Below, piece by piece: positions 41,763 through 50,953 of a stretch of DNA of 64,000 nt. The position numbers and the translations under genes were made by a program. Each line of letters opens with the position of its first letter. Within the stretch, counting starts at the first letter, position 1. Source of the stretch: Novosphingobium sp. (GTDB taxonomy: Bacteria > Pseudomonadota > Alphaproteobacteria > Sphingomonadales > Sphingomonadaceae); the NCBI RefSeq assembly GCF_020852455.1, contig NZ_JADZAT010000024.1:92157-156156 (forward strand). The letters are read 5' to 3'. The notes under the pieces were generated by a model. The model was not told where the DNA came from. It was given only the letters and a program-made list of their open reading frames with translations, and did no database searches.

Positions 41763-42677
41763 ATGGGCATGCTGGAAGGCAAGGTTGTCGCGGTTACCGG
41801 GGCAGGCCGCGGGGTAGGCCGCGAGATTGCGCTGCTCTGCGCGCAGCACGGCGCGGCGGTGGTGGTCAACGATCCCGGCGTGGGCGGCGGCGGCGAAGGC
41901 GGCGATGCCGGCCCGGCGCAGGACGTGGTCAACGAGATCGTGACCGCCGGGGGCAAGGCACATGCCAACCTGGCCTCGGTCGCCGATCCGGTTGGCGCAA
42001 CCTCGATCATCGAGGACGCGGTCCAGCGCTTTGGCCGGATCGACGCGGTGGTCAACAACGCCGGGATCCTGCGCGATGCGATCTGGCACAAGCTGAGCTT
42101 CGAGGACTGGCGCGCGGTGATCGACGTCCACCTCAACGGCGCCTTCTATGTCTCGAAGGCCGCCACGCCCTATTTCCGCGAACAGCAATCGGGCAGCTTC
42201 ATCCATTTCACCAGCACTTCGGGCCTGATCGGCAACATCGGGCAGGCCAACTACAGCGCGGCCAAGCTGGGGATCGTCGGCCTGTCGCAATCGATCGCGC
42301 TCGACATGGCCCGCGCCGGAGTGCGCTCCAACTGCATCGCGCCCTTCGCCTGGAGCCGGATGACCGCCTCGATCCCGGCCGAAACGCCCGAGCAGAAGGA
42401 ACGGGTCGAACGGCTCAAGACGATGAGCGCCGACAAGATCGCCCCGCTGGTGGTCTATCTTGCCTCCGATGCTTCGCAGGATGTGACGAACCAGATCTTC
42501 TCGGTCCGCAAGAACGAGATCGTGCTCTACAACAAGCCGCGCCCGGTGCGTTCGATGACCAAGATCGAAGGCTGGACGCCCGAAGCCATCGCTGCCGAGC
42601 TGATCCCCAGTTTCAAACCCAGCATGGCGCGCGGCGACGAAGTTTCGGCCCACGTCTTCCCCTATGATCCGATCTGA
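41763..42677 (+). CDS. SDR-family 3-hydroxyacyl-CoA dehydrogenase, MFE-2-like
   Basis: 304 residues from ATG 41763 (another ATG lies two codons on). TGAGRGVG at 12-19, NNAG at 98-101, Ser153, Tyr164 and Lys168. The long insert NDPGVGGGGEGGDAGPAQ after the second strand and the C-terminal extension resemble the dehydrogenase part of MFE-2 / HSD17B4-type proteins acting on branched or sterol-derived acyl-CoAs. First gene of a five-gene operon. Confidence 0.85.
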   Translation: MGMLEGKVVAVTGAGRGVGREIALLCAQHGAAVVVNDPGVGGGGEGGDAGPAQDVVNEIVTAGGKAHANLASVADPVGATSIIEDAVQRFGRIDAVVNNAGILRDAIWHKLSFEDWRAVIDVHLNGAFYVSKAATPYFREQQSGSFIHFTSTSGLIGNIGQANYSAAKLGIVGLSQSIALDMARAGVRSNCIAPFAWSRMTASIPAETPEQKERVERLKTMSADKIAPLVVYLASDASQDVTNQIFSVRKNEIVLYNKPRPVRSMTKIEGWTPEAIAAELIPSFKPSMARGDEVSAHVFPYDPI

Positions 42678-42690
42678 GGAGCAAAGCGCC

Positions 42691-43866
42691 ATGAACCCCG
42701 GAATGGATCCAGATACCTTCGAACAGTTCATCGACCAGCTGCGCCGTTACGTGCGTGAACGGTTGATCCCGGCGGAAGAGCAGGTCATCGCCGAGGACCG
42801 CATCCCCGACGATATCCTGGCCGAAATGCGCGACATGGGGCTGTTCGGGATCACCATCCCCGAAGAGTTCGGCGGCGCTGGCATGAACATCAGCCAGTAC
42901 ATCGAGACGGTGAAGCAGCTGAGCTATGCCTCGCCTGCCTACCGATCGACCATTTCGATCAACATCGGGATGACCGGATCGGCGATCAAGAATTTCGGCA
43001 CCCCCGAACAGAAGGCCGAATGGTTGCCGCGCATTGCCAGCGGCGAGATCGCCTGTTTCGGGCTGACCGAGCCGGGCAGCGGATCGGACAGCGCGGCGAT
43101 GCAGACCTCTGCCGTGCGCGATGGCAACGGCTACAAACTAAACGGCACCAAGCGCTACATCACCAACAGCCCGCATGCGAAGATCGGGCTGATCATGGCC
43201 CGTACATCGAAGGAAGCGCTGGCCAAGAACGCGCACGTTTCAGCCTTCATCGTCGATATGACCACGCCGGGGATCACCATCGGCAAGCCTGACAAGAAGA
43301 TGGGCCAGTCGGGCGCGCATATCGCCGACGTGATCATGGAAGACGTTCACATTCCCGGCTCGGCACTGGTCGGCGGCGAGGAAGGGCGCGGGTTCCAGAT
43401 CGCGATGCAGAGCCTCGACAACGGGCGGCTTTCAGTGGCCGGGATGAGCGTTGGGATGGGTCGCCGCGCGCTGGACACCGCGATCCGCTATGCCAGCGAA
43501 CGCAAGGCCTTTGGCGAACCGATCGCCAATTTCCAGCTGATCCAGGCCATGCTGGCCGACAGCGAGGCAGAGCTTTACGCCGCCGAATGCATGGTTGCCG
43601 ATGCCTGCGCCCGGGCCGATCGCGGCGAGAATATCCTGCGCAAGGCGGCAGCGGCCAAACTGTTCGCCTCGGAAGCCTGCGGCCGCGTGGTCGATCGCTG
43701 TGTCCAGGTCTATGGCGGGGCGGGCTATCTGGCCGAATATCCGGCCGAACGCTTCTTCCGCGATGCCCGGATCCTGAGGATTTACGAAGGCACCAGCCAG
43801 ATCATGCAGTTGCAGATCGCCAAGCACCTGCTGCGCGAATTCGCCCGCGAAGGGGCGGTCTGGTGA
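42691..43866 (+). CDS. Acyl-CoA dehydrogenase
   Basis: 391 residues from ATG 42691, 13 bases after the SDR stop with GAGGAG upstream. Standard ACAD order: helical N-domain, beta domain with CFGLTEPGSGSDSAAMQT and YITNSPHA, C-terminal helices with RKAFGEPIANFQ, QVYGGAGYLAEYPAERFFRDARI, and the catalytic glutamate in RIYEGTSQI (Glu366). FAD-dependent alpha,beta-dehydrogenation of an acyl-CoA of unknown chain. It is separated from the next gene by a 127-base repeat. Confidence 0.94.
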   Translation: MNPGMDPDTFEQFIDQLRRYVRERLIPAEEQVIAEDRIPDDILAEMRDMGLFGITIPEEFGGAGMNISQYIETVKQLSYASPAYRSTISINIGMTGSAIKNFGTPEQKAEWLPRIASGEIACFGLTEPGSGSDSAAMQTSAVRDGNGYKLNGTKRYITNSPHAKIGLIMARTSKEALAKNAHVSAFIVDMTTPGITIGKPDKKMGQSGAHIADVIMEDVHIPGSALVGGEEGRGFQIAMQSLDNGRLSVAGMSVGMGRRALDTAIRYASERKAFGEPIANFQLIQAMLADSEAELYAAECMVADACARADRGENILRKAAAAKLFASEACGRVVDRCVQVYGGAGYLAEYPAERFFRDARILRIYEGTSQIMQLQIAKHLLREFAREGAVW

Positions 43867-43867
43867 T

Positions 43868-43994
43868 CCTCCCCGGAACGGGGAGGTGGCAGGCCGCAGG
43901 CCTGACGGAGGGGACTCTCCTCCAGGCGCTGCACTTTGCGGCCAGTCCCCTCCACCACCGCTACGCGGCGGCCCCCCTCCCCGTGCCGGGGAGG
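43868..43994. repeat. Composite palindromic repeat inside the acyl-CoA operon
   Basis: Begins and ends with hairpins built from the same sequence: CCTCCCCG-GAA-CGGGGAGG (43868-43886) and CCTCCCCG-TGC-CGGGGAGG (43976-43994). Between them, GGAGGGGACT (43907-43916) pairs with AGTCCCCTCC (43944-43953). The layout resembles a REP doublet or small non-coding mobile repeat. Its final GGGGAGG serves as the ribosome site of the CoA-transferase gene. Confidence 0.75.
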
Positions 43995-43999
43995 AACTG

Positions 44000-45232
44000 A
44001 TGTACGACCTCCTCTCCGGTCTGAAGATCATCGAGGTCTCCTCGTTCGTCGCCTCGCCCACCGCCGGGCTGTACTGCGCGCAGATGGGGGCCGAGGTGGT
44101 GCGGGTCGATCACAAGGCCGGGGGCCTCGATTACGACCGCTACATGATGACCCGCGAAGGCCGTTCGCTATCGTGGGAGAACCTCAACCGCGCCAAGAAG
44201 AGCGTCGCGCTTGATCTGCAGTGCGATGAAGGCCGCGAACTGCTGGCCGAACTGGTCCGCGCGACCGGACAGATGATCACCAACCTGCCGGTCAACAGCT
44301 TCCTGGCGCACGACAAGCTGGCAGAACGGCGGCCCGATCTGGTTTCGGTGCGGATCATGGGCTGGCACGACGGGCGCCAGGCGATGGATTTCACGGTCAA
44401 CGCCGCCAGCGGCTATCCGCTGATGAACGGCCCCGAGGAGTGGGACCCGGCGACAGCCCCGCCGGTCAACCAGGTGCTGCCGGCCTGGGACTTCATCACC
44501 GGGGCCTATTGCGCCTTCGCCATGCTGGCTGGCCTTCGCCACCGCGATCAGACCGGCAAGGGCGCCGAAATGCGCGTACCGCTGGGCGATGTCGCGATCG
44601 GCACCGCTTTCAACGCCGGCGCGGCGCCCGAAATGCTCTATCGCGGCGCCGATCGCGAGCGGATCGGCAATGCCATCTGGGGCGCCTTCGGGCGCGATTT
44701 CCTGAGCCGCGATGGCCAGCGCTTCATGGTCGCTGCGTTGACGCCGAAGCAGTGGAAGGCGACGGTCGAGGCCTTCGGTCTGCTGGCCGAAGTGGCCGCG
44801 CTTGAAGCCGAACTGGGGGTCAGCTTCACCGCCAGCGATCACTTCCGCTTCGTCCACCGCCACCGCCTGTTCGCGCTGTTTCAGGAAGCGGCCGAGCAGT
44901 TCGACTATGCCGAACTGGCCGCGCGGCTGACCCGCGCCGGGGCGACCTTCGAGCGCTATCGCACCATGTTCGAAATGGCGCAGGACCCCGAGCTGGTTTC
45001 GGGCAACCCGCTGTTCGGCCCCTCGCCCGCCAATCCCAGCGGGTTCAGCTATCCCGCCACCCGCTCTTTCGCGAACATCCCCGGTGAGACCGTCGGCGAT
45101 CCCCGGCCCGCGCCCTATCTGGGCGAACACAGCGAGCAGGTGCTGGCCGAACGGCTGGGGCTGGCCTCGGGCACGATTGCCAGCCTGATCGATCGCGGGA
45201 TCGTCGGCACTTCAGACAAGGACACGAAATGA
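44000..45232 (+). CDS. Class III (CaiB/BaiF) CoA-transferase
   Basis: 410 residues from ATG 44000, 5 bases after GGGGAGG supplied by the preceding repeat. The N-terminus LSGLKIIEVSSFVASPTAGLYCAQMGAEVVRVDH and the MTREGRSLSWENLNRAKKSVALDL segment define the family; the catalytic Asp is probably the one in LPAWDFITGAYCA. It transfers CoA between carboxylic acids, here probably activating or exchanging an intermediate of the operon's substrate. Its stop overlaps the thiolase start (ATGA). Confidence 0.92.
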   Translation: MYDLLSGLKIIEVSSFVASPTAGLYCAQMGAEVVRVDHKAGGLDYDRYMMTREGRSLSWENLNRAKKSVALDLQCDEGRELLAELVRATGQMITNLPVNSFLAHDKLAERRPDLVSVRIMGWHDGRQAMDFTVNAASGYPLMNGPEEWDPATAPPVNQVLPAWDFITGAYCAFAMLAGLRHRDQTGKGAEMRVPLGDVAIGTAFNAGAAPEMLYRGADRERIGNAIWGAFGRDFLSRDGQRFMVAALTPKQWKATVEAFGLLAEVAALEAELGVSFTASDHFRFVHRHRLFALFQEAAEQFDYAELAARLTRAGATFERYRTMFEMAQDPELVSGNPLFGPSPANPSGFSYPATRSFANIPGETVGDPRPAPYLGEHSEQVLAERLGLASGTIASLIDRGIVGTSDKDTK

Positions 45233-46443
45233 CCCTACTGCGCCGCGCTGCCATTGTCGCCCCGATCCGCACCGCTGTCGGCAAGTTCGGCGGCAGCCTG
45301 GCCCCGCTGACCGCCGGACAACTGGGCGCAACGATCCTCAAGGCGTTGATGGAGCGCACGAAAATCGACCCGAACCGGGTCGACGATGTCGTCTTCAGCC
45401 AGGGCTATGGCAATGGCGAGGCGCCGTGTATCGGGCACTGGTCGTGGCTGCTGGCTGGCCTGCCCGAGCATGTTCCCGGCTACCAGCTCGACCGGCGCTG
45501 CGGATCGGGTCTGCAGGCAATCGTCAACGCGGCGATGATGGTGCAGACCGGGCACAGCGACGTGGTGGTCGCGGGTGGCTGCGAGAGCATGTCGAACGTA
45601 GAGCACTATACCACCGACGTACGCAAAGGGGTACGCGCCGGTAACCTGACGCTGCACGACCGGCTGACCCGCGGCCGGGTGATGAGCCAGCCGATCGAAC
45701 GCTATGGCGTGATCAGCGGCATGATCGAAACCGCCGAGAATCTGGCGAAGGACTGGAACATCAGCCGTGAGGCCTGCGATGCCTACGCCGTGCGCAGCCA
45801 CCAGCGCGCCGCCGCAGCCTGGGCCGAGGGCAAGTTCGCCGACGAGCTGGTTCCGGTTGAAATCCCGCAGAAGAAGGGTGACCCGATCGTGTTCGCGCAT
45901 GACGAGGGCTATCGCGCCGATGCCTCGATGGAAACGCTCGGCAAACTGCGTCCGCTTGAAGGCGGGGTCGTGACCGCCGGCAATGCCAGCCAGCAGAACG
46001 ATGCGGCGGCAGCCTGCCTGGTGGTGGCCGAAGACAAGCTCGACGAGCTGGGCCTTGAACCGATCGCCTGGTTCCATTCGTGGGCGGCGGCGGGTTGCGA
46101 TCCCAGCCGGATGGGCTATGGCCCGGTCCCGGCGAGCGAGCGGCTGTTCGCCAGGAACGGCCTGTCGTGGAATGACATCGGCCTGATCGAGCTGAACGAG
46201 GCTTTCGCCCCGCAGGTGCTGGCCTGCCTGAAGGGCTGGGGCTGGTCTGACGATGACAGCCGCCACGACATGCTCAACGTCAACGGTTCGGGCATCTCGC
46301 TGGGCCATCCGATCGGGGCGACCGGCGGCCGGATCCTTGCCAACCTGACCCGCGAGATGCAGCGCCGCGACGTGAAGTACGGGCTTGAGACCATGTGCAT
46401 CGGCGGCGGCCAGGGGATCGCCGCGGTGTTCGAAAAGGCATGA
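45229..46443 (+). CDS. Thiolase (acetyl-CoA C-acetyltransferase family)
   Basis: 404 residues. Nucleophile Cys91 in LDRRCGSGLQAIV, plus NEAFAPQVL, GHPIGATGGR and the second active cysteine in CIGGGQG. Thiolytic cleavage of a 3-ketoacyl-CoA fits the preceding dehydrogenase steps. It overlaps the CoA-transferase upstream and the second acyl-CoA dehydrogenase downstream by four bases each. Confidence 0.95.
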   Translation: MTLLRRAAIVAPIRTAVGKFGGSLAPLTAGQLGATILKALMERTKIDPNRVDDVVFSQGYGNGEAPCIGHWSWLLAGLPEHVPGYQLDRRCGSGLQAIVNAAMMVQTGHSDVVVAGGCESMSNVEHYTTDVRKGVRAGNLTLHDRLTRGRVMSQPIERYGVISGMIETAENLAKDWNISREACDAYAVRSHQRAAAAWAEGKFADELVPVEIPQKKGDPIVFAHDEGYRADASMETLGKLRPLEGGVVTAGNASQQNDAAAACLVVAEDKLDELGLEPIAWFHSWAAAGCDPSRMGYGPVPASERLFARNGLSWNDIGLIELNEAFAPQVLACLKGWGWSDDDSRHDMLNVNGSGISLGHPIGATGGRILANLTREMQRRDVKYGLETMCIGGGQGIAAVFEKA

Positions 46444-48020
46444 ACATCGACCTGGGCCACGCGCTCGGCGCGGCGCAGGGCTATCGCGACCTTGCCCGGG
46501 CTGCGGCGGGGGCGATTGACCCGGCCCATCAGCGCGCACACCACGGCTTTGCCTGGATCGCCACCAGCGTTGCCGCGCTTGAAGCGGTGGTCGGCTGGCT
46601 GGAATCGAACCACGGCGGGACCGAGCTTGACCGCCAGGTAGCCCTGCTGGCCTTTGCCGAGACGCTGGGCCAGCTGACCGGCGGGCTGCCGATGGGCCAG
46701 AACGAACTGCTGCGCCCCGGCGACCTGGGTCTGGGCCAGACCGCGCGCGAACTGGCCCAGGCCTGCGCCGGGCTGGTCGAAGCCGATCTTGCGCCGGTGC
46801 GTGCTGCAGTTGCCAGGGCACTGGCCGAAGGTCAGTGGCCCAGCGAAAGCCTGCACGACGGCGAACTCGATACGATCCGCGAGCAATTCCGCCGCTTCAC
46901 CGATGCCGAGATCCTGCCCCACGCCCACAAGTGGCACCTCGCCAACCAGCTGATCCCCGATGCGACCGTTGCGAAGATGGCCGAGCTGGGCACCTTCGGC
47001 GCGACCATTCCCGGCGCGTTTGGCGGGCTGGGTCTCAGCAAGCTGGTGATGTGCCTGATCACCGAGGAACTTTCACGCGGCTGGATCGGCGCGGGGTCGC
47101 TGGGTACCCGCAGCGAGATCGCGGGCGAGCTGATCGCGCATGGCGGCACGGCGGAGCAGCAGGCGCACTGGCTGCCCCGGATTGCCAGCGGCGCAATTTT
47201 GCCGACTGCGGTGTTTACCGAACCCGACGTCGGATCGGACCTTGGCTCGCTCCAGACCCGCGCCCGGCTTGAGGACGGCAACTGGGTGATCGACGGTGCC
47301 AAGACCTGGATCACCCACGCCAGCCGCAGCGATCTGATGACGCTGCTGTGCCGGACGCTGCCCGATGCCAAGGGCTATGCCGGCCTTTCCATGCTGCTGG
47401 TGCCCAAGCCGCGCGGAACCGAGGGCGATCCGTTCCCGGCCGAAGGCATGACCGGCAGCGAGATCGAGGTGCTGGGCTATCGCGGGATGCGCGAATATGC
47501 CCTGCAGTTCGATGGCCTGCGCGCGCCCGGCGATGCACTGCTGGGCGGCGAACAAGGCCAGGGCTTCAAGCAACTGATGCGCACCTTCGAAGCCGCCCGG
47601 ATCCAGACTGCGGCGCGCGCGGTGGGGGTGGCGAAGCGCGCGCTGGAACTGGGGCTCGACTATGCCTTGCAGCGCAAGCAGTTCGGCAAGGCGCTGATCC
47701 AGTTCCCGCGCGTGGCCGACAAGCTGGCCGCCAGCCTGACCGACTTCGTGATGGCGCGCGAGCTGACCTATCTGGCCGCCCGCGCCAAGGATACCGGCAA
47801 GCGCTGCGATATCGAAGCCGGTATGGCCAAGCTGCTCGCCGCGCGCGCGGCCTGGTCAAACGCCGATGCCAGCCTGCAGGTCCACGGCGGCAACGGCTAT
47901 GCCTTGGAGTTCGAGATCAGCCGCGTGCTGTGCGATGCCCGCATCCTCAACATCTTCGAGGGCGCGGCGGAAATCCAGGCGCAGGTGATTGCCCGCGGAT
48001 TGCTGGAGGGGCGCAACTAG
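46440..48020 (+). CDS. Acyl-CoA dehydrogenase with long N-terminal helical extension
   Basis: 526 residues, about 130 longer than a usual ACAD. The first 135 residues (LGHALGAAQGYRDLARAAAG onward) look helical and precede the normal core: FTEPDVGSDLGSLQTRA, WITHASR, RKQFGKALIQFPRVAD, QVHGGNGYALEFEISRVLCDARI and FEGAAEIQAQV with the catalytic glutamate. This may be a specialised or large-substrate ACAD (sterol or isoprenoid type). ATG 46440 overlaps the thiolase stop. Last gene of the operon. Confidence 0.9.
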   Translation: MNIDLGHALGAAQGYRDLARAAAGAIDPAHQRAHHGFAWIATSVAALEAVVGWLESNHGGTELDRQVALLAFAETLGQLTGGLPMGQNELLRPGDLGLGQTARELAQACAGLVEADLAPVRAAVARALAEGQWPSESLHDGELDTIREQFRRFTDAEILPHAHKWHLANQLIPDATVAKMAELGTFGATIPGAFGGLGLSKLVMCLITEELSRGWIGAGSLGTRSEIAGELIAHGGTAEQQAHWLPRIASGAILPTAVFTEPDVGSDLGSLQTRARLEDGNWVIDGAKTWITHASRSDLMTLLCRTLPDAKGYAGLSMLLVPKPRGTEGDPFPAEGMTGSEIEVLGYRGMREYALQFDGLRAPGDALLGGEQGQGFKQLMRTFEAARIQTAARAVGVAKRALELGLDYALQRKQFGKALIQFPRVADKLAASLTDFVMARELTYLAARAKDTGKRCDIEAGMAKLLAARAAWSNADASLQVHGGNGYALEFEISRVLCDARILNIFEGAAEIQAQVIARGLLEGRN

Positions 48021-48059
48021 GGTTCGAATGGACCACCAAAGTCAGCTCATAGTGGAGAC

Positions 48060-48160
48060 CCGTTCGTCCTGAGCTTGTCGAAGGACCGTTCTTTGTTGTG
48101 ACGGCAACCGCAGAGGCACGAAGAACCGGGGCAGTGCTTCGACAAGCTCAGCACGAACGG
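48060..48160. repeat. REP-like inverted repeat, copy 2
   Basis: Arms 48060-48089 and 48131-48160 carry the same TGAGCTTGTCGAAG core and CCGTTCG/CGAACGG ends as the element at 3130-3219, with a slightly longer loop that again holds a TTCTT/AAGAA pair. It lies between the convergent acyl-CoA dehydrogenase and small lipoprotein genes, where it may also act as a transcript end. Confidence 0.85.
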
Positions 48161-48191
48161 GGAAGCGGGGCCGGCATTCCGTCCCAAGGAA

Positions 48192-48485
48192 TTATTCCCC
48201 CGCAGCCTCATCCGCAGCAGGCGGAGCTTCTGCCGCAACCGGGGCTGATTCTTCGGCGGCACTATCAGCCTTCTTATCGGACTTCTTCGCATCGCCCTTG
48301 TCACCGCCTTCCGCCTTGGGCGCGAGCGGCGCCTGGCTCTTGACGGTATCGAGCGGCAGCATGGCATCGCTGACCGATCCCGGCAGCACTTCGCCCTGGG
48401 CCTTGCCGCCGGTTTCCTTGGCCTGTTCACCCTTGCAGGCGGCCAGCGCCAGCAGCGCGAGCATGATCGGGGCCAGGCTTTTCAT
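48192..48485 (-). CDS. Small lipoprotein linked to lipB
   Basis: 97 residues from ATG 48485. Signal LAPIMLALLALAACKGE with lipobox cysteine at 17, then a Lys/Asp/Ala-rich low-complexity region (GDKGDAKKSDKKADSAAEE) and an acidic tail. The start codon overlaps the lipB stop, so it is probably co-translated with lipB. No family recognised. Confidence 0.7.
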   Translation of the reverse strand: MKSLAPIMLALLALAACKGEQAKETGGKAQGEVLPGSVSDAMLPLDTVKSQAPLAPKAEGGDKGDAKKSDKKADSAAEESAPVAAEAPPAADEAAGE

Positions 48486-49159
48486 CAGGCGGCATCCTTT
48501 CCGCAAGGGACCTCAAGCGCGGCAAGGAAATCGCCGGCACGAGCCAGCAATGCCCTATCCCACTGGTCGAAATCAATGGTGTGGCCGAGCCGGGCAAGGC
48601 TGGTTACCCCGAATTCCTCGATCCCGCAGGGCACGATCCCGCCGAAGTGCGACAGATCGGGCGCCAGGTTGACCGAGAAGCCGTGCATGGTCACCCAGCG
48701 GCGGATCCGCACGCCGATCGCGCCGATCTTGGCCTCGCGGCCGTCACTATCGCGGGTCCAGATCCCGACCCGGCCCGGTGCGCGCCAGCTTTCGACCCCG
48801 AAATCGGCCAGCGTGGCGATCACCCAGCCTTCCATTGCATGGACGAAACCGCGCACGTCGCGCGCCCGCCGTTTGAGATCGAGCAGCACATAACCGACCC
48901 GCTGACCCGGCCCGTGATAGGTATAGCGCCCGCCGCGCCCGGCCTCGACCACCTCGAACCTGGGATCGAGCAGTTCGTCGGCCGCCGCGCTGGTTCCGGC
49001 GGTATAGACCGGCGGATGTTCGAGCAGCCAGATCAGCTCGCGCGCGGTCCCTTCAGCGATTGCCGCATTGCGCGCGGTCATGTCATCGAGCGCCACGCGA
49101 TAGGGCACCTGCGCCAGATCGCGGCGCAGTTCGATGTTCTGAGGCAGGGTCAATTCCAT
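48485..49159 (-). CDS. lipB: Lipoyl(octanoyl) transferase
   Basis: 224 residues from ATG 49159. Transfers octanoyl from acyl-carrier protein to lipoyl domains. Visible are [21 protein letters not shown], the catalytic lysine in [19 protein letters not shown], and the catalytic cysteine in [17 protein letters not shown]. LipA is not nearby. It is divergent from the membrane protein at 49203 and overlaps the lipoprotein downstream. Confidence 0.95.
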   Translation of the reverse strand: MELTLPQNIELRRDLAQVPYRVALDDMTARNAAIAEGTARELIWLLEHPPVYTAGTSAAADELLDPRFEVVEAGRGGRYTYHGPGQRVGYVLLDLKRRARDVRGFVHAMEGWVIATLADFGVESWRAPGRVGIWTRDSDGREAKIGAIGVRIRRWVTMHGFSVNLAPDLSHFGGIVPCGIEEFGVTSLARLGHTIDFDQWDRALLARAGDFLAALEVPCGKDAA

Positions 49160-49202
49160 CGCACGATTGCGTGGCGACAAATGCTGTGGTTATCAAGGGG
49201 GC

Positions 49203-50039
49203 ATGAGCACCAGCCCCAACCGTCCGCCCTTTGACAGCAACCGCGCCTGGAGCGACGCCGTCGCGATGGTCAGCGCCAATCGCGAAGTGCTGGCGGCCCT
49301 GGCCGGGGTGTTCCTGGTGGTTCCGGCGTTCGCCATCGCCACACTGCTGCCCCCGCCAGAGCCGCAGGACGGCGCGACAATGGAAGCCATGTTCGCGACG
49401 ATGGGCGAATACTATCGCAGCAATATTCTGGTGCTGGTGGGCATGGCGCTGCTGCACATGATCGGGGGGCTGGCCATGTTGGCGCTGTTCACCGATGATC
49501 GCCGCCCGACCGTTGGGGAAGCGATCCGGCAAGGCTTTCAGCGCACCCCGACGGTGATTGCCGCGCAGCTGATTCTGGGCGCGGGGATCGGGGCGATGGT
49601 GCTGCTGCCGGTCACGCTGGGCGGCGCAGCCCAATCGCCGGGCTTTTCGCTGTTGGCGCTGCTGGCCGCGGCGGGCCTGGGGATCTGGGCATGGACCCGG
49701 CTATCGCTCATTTCGCCGGCGGTGATGGTCGAGCGGCTGGGCAATCCGATCGCGGCGATGAAGCGCTCGTGGTCGCTGACCGAGGGCAATGCCCTGCGTC
49801 TCCTGGCTTTTTATGTGCTGGTCGGGATCGCCTTTGGAGTTGTGGTGGTTCTGGCTGAAGGTGCCACCCGGCTGGTGGTTACCTTGCTGGCCGGCGATCG
49901 CCCGGGCGATATCGTGGGCCTGCTGGCTTCCAGCCTGATGCAGGCGGCGATGACGGTCTATTTCGTCGCAATCTCGGCGGCCGCTCATCGGCAGCTGGCC
50001 GGCCCTTCGACACAATCTGTAGTGGACAAGTTCGAATAG
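49203..50039 (+). CDS. Multi-pass membrane protein, GPDPase-membrane-domain-like
   Basis: 278 residues, six or so hydrophobic spans, with the RLSLISPAVMVERLGNPIAAMKRSWSLT amphipathic motif characteristic of the membrane domain found in glycerophosphoryl diester phosphodiesterases and YciC-like proteins; no catalytic domain is attached. A paralogue follows at 50085. Function is unknown, presumably in the inner membrane. Confidence 0.72.
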   Translation: MSTSPNRPPFDSNRAWSDAVAMVSANREVLAALAGVFLVVPAFAIATLLPPPEPQDGATMEAMFATMGEYYRSNILVLVGMALLHMIGGLAMLALFTDDRRPTVGEAIRQGFQRTPTVIAAQLILGAGIGAMVLLPVTLGGAAQSPGFSLLALLAAAGLGIWAWTRLSLISPAVMVERLGNPIAAMKRSWSLTEGNALRLLAFYVLVGIAFGVVVVLAEGATRLVVTLLAGDRPGDIVGLLASSLMQAAMTVYFVAISAAAHRQLAGPSTQSVVDKFE

Positions 50040-50084
50040 TGCGCGCACCTTCCCGCCACTGAAAAGTAACCAGAGGGGGATGCG

Positions 50085-50924
50085 ATGAATTTCAGTGGGA
50101 GCCGGGCTCTTAGCGAAGGGCTTGAGATACTGAAAAGCCGCTTCGGCGTTCTGATCGCCACAGCGTTGATCTTCTATGTCGCGATGTTTGCGGTCATGGC
50201 CGTGTTCGGCGGCTCGCTGATGCAAGTGGCGATGATGGGCGCCGGCGGCGGCGATCCCAGCCAGGCCATGGCCGGAATGGGCCTGTCGCTGCTGCTGTTC
50301 TACGTGCTGCTCTATGCCGTGCAATTTGCCATGACGCTGGCCCTGATGCGGCTGTGTTCTGACCGTCATGCCCCCTCGATCGGCGATGCGATCGGAGCAG
50401 GCGTGCGCGGCGTGCCGACCCTGTTTGGCGCGGCAATCCTCATCGGGATCGTCGGGCTCGTGGTGGGCCTGATCCTGGGCGCGATCGTTGGTATCATCGT
50501 CGCCACGGCCAATTCGTCGGCAATCAGCCTGATCGTCGGACTGGGCTTCGCGGTTGGCGCGATCTATCTGTTCGCACGCATGTCGATGCTGGTCCCGGTG
50601 GTCGCGATCGATGAAGAGCGCAATCCGATCACTGCGATTTCGCGGTCCTGGCGGATGACCGATGGCGCAGCCCTGAAGATCGCCCTGGTCTATGGCGCCG
50701 CGATTGTCGCGATCATTGTCCTGATGTTCCTGATGGCGGGTCTGACGATCGGTGTTGGTGCCATGGGCGGCGGCGCGCCCAATCCGGCGGGCATTATCGG
50801 TTTCGTGATCGGCATGGTCGTGGTTGGCCTGACCGTGGGCCTTTACATGCAGACGCTGGTTGCAGCGATCCACCGTCAGCTGTCTGACAAGTCGGTCGAA
50901 ACCGCCACCAAGACCTTTTCCTGA
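50085..50924 (+). CDS. Paralogous multi-pass membrane protein, GPDPase-membrane-domain-like
   Basis: 279 residues, 45 bases after its paralogue, with the same layout: basic N-terminal helix (ALSEGLEILKSRFGVLI), several spans, and the RMSMLVPVVAIDEERNPITAISRSWRMTDG motif aligned with the equivalent motif upstream. Methionine- and glycine-rich loops (MGAGGGDPSQAMAGMG) are unusual. AGAGGGG precedes the ATG. Likely one operon and a tandem duplication. Confidence 0.72.
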   Translation: MNFSGSRALSEGLEILKSRFGVLIATALIFYVAMFAVMAVFGGSLMQVAMMGAGGGDPSQAMAGMGLSLLLFYVLLYAVQFAMTLALMRLCSDRHAPSIGDAIGAGVRGVPTLFGAAILIGIVGLVVGLILGAIVGIIVATANSSAISLIVGLGFAVGAIYLFARMSMLVPVVAIDEERNPITAISRSWRMTDGAALKIALVYGAAIVAIIVLMFLMAGLTIGVGAMGGGAPNPAGIIGFVIGMVVVGLTVGLYMQTLVAAIHRQLSDKSVETATKTFS

Positions 50925-50953
50925 TTCGCGGCCCGTTCCGGGGCTGGCGGGAT

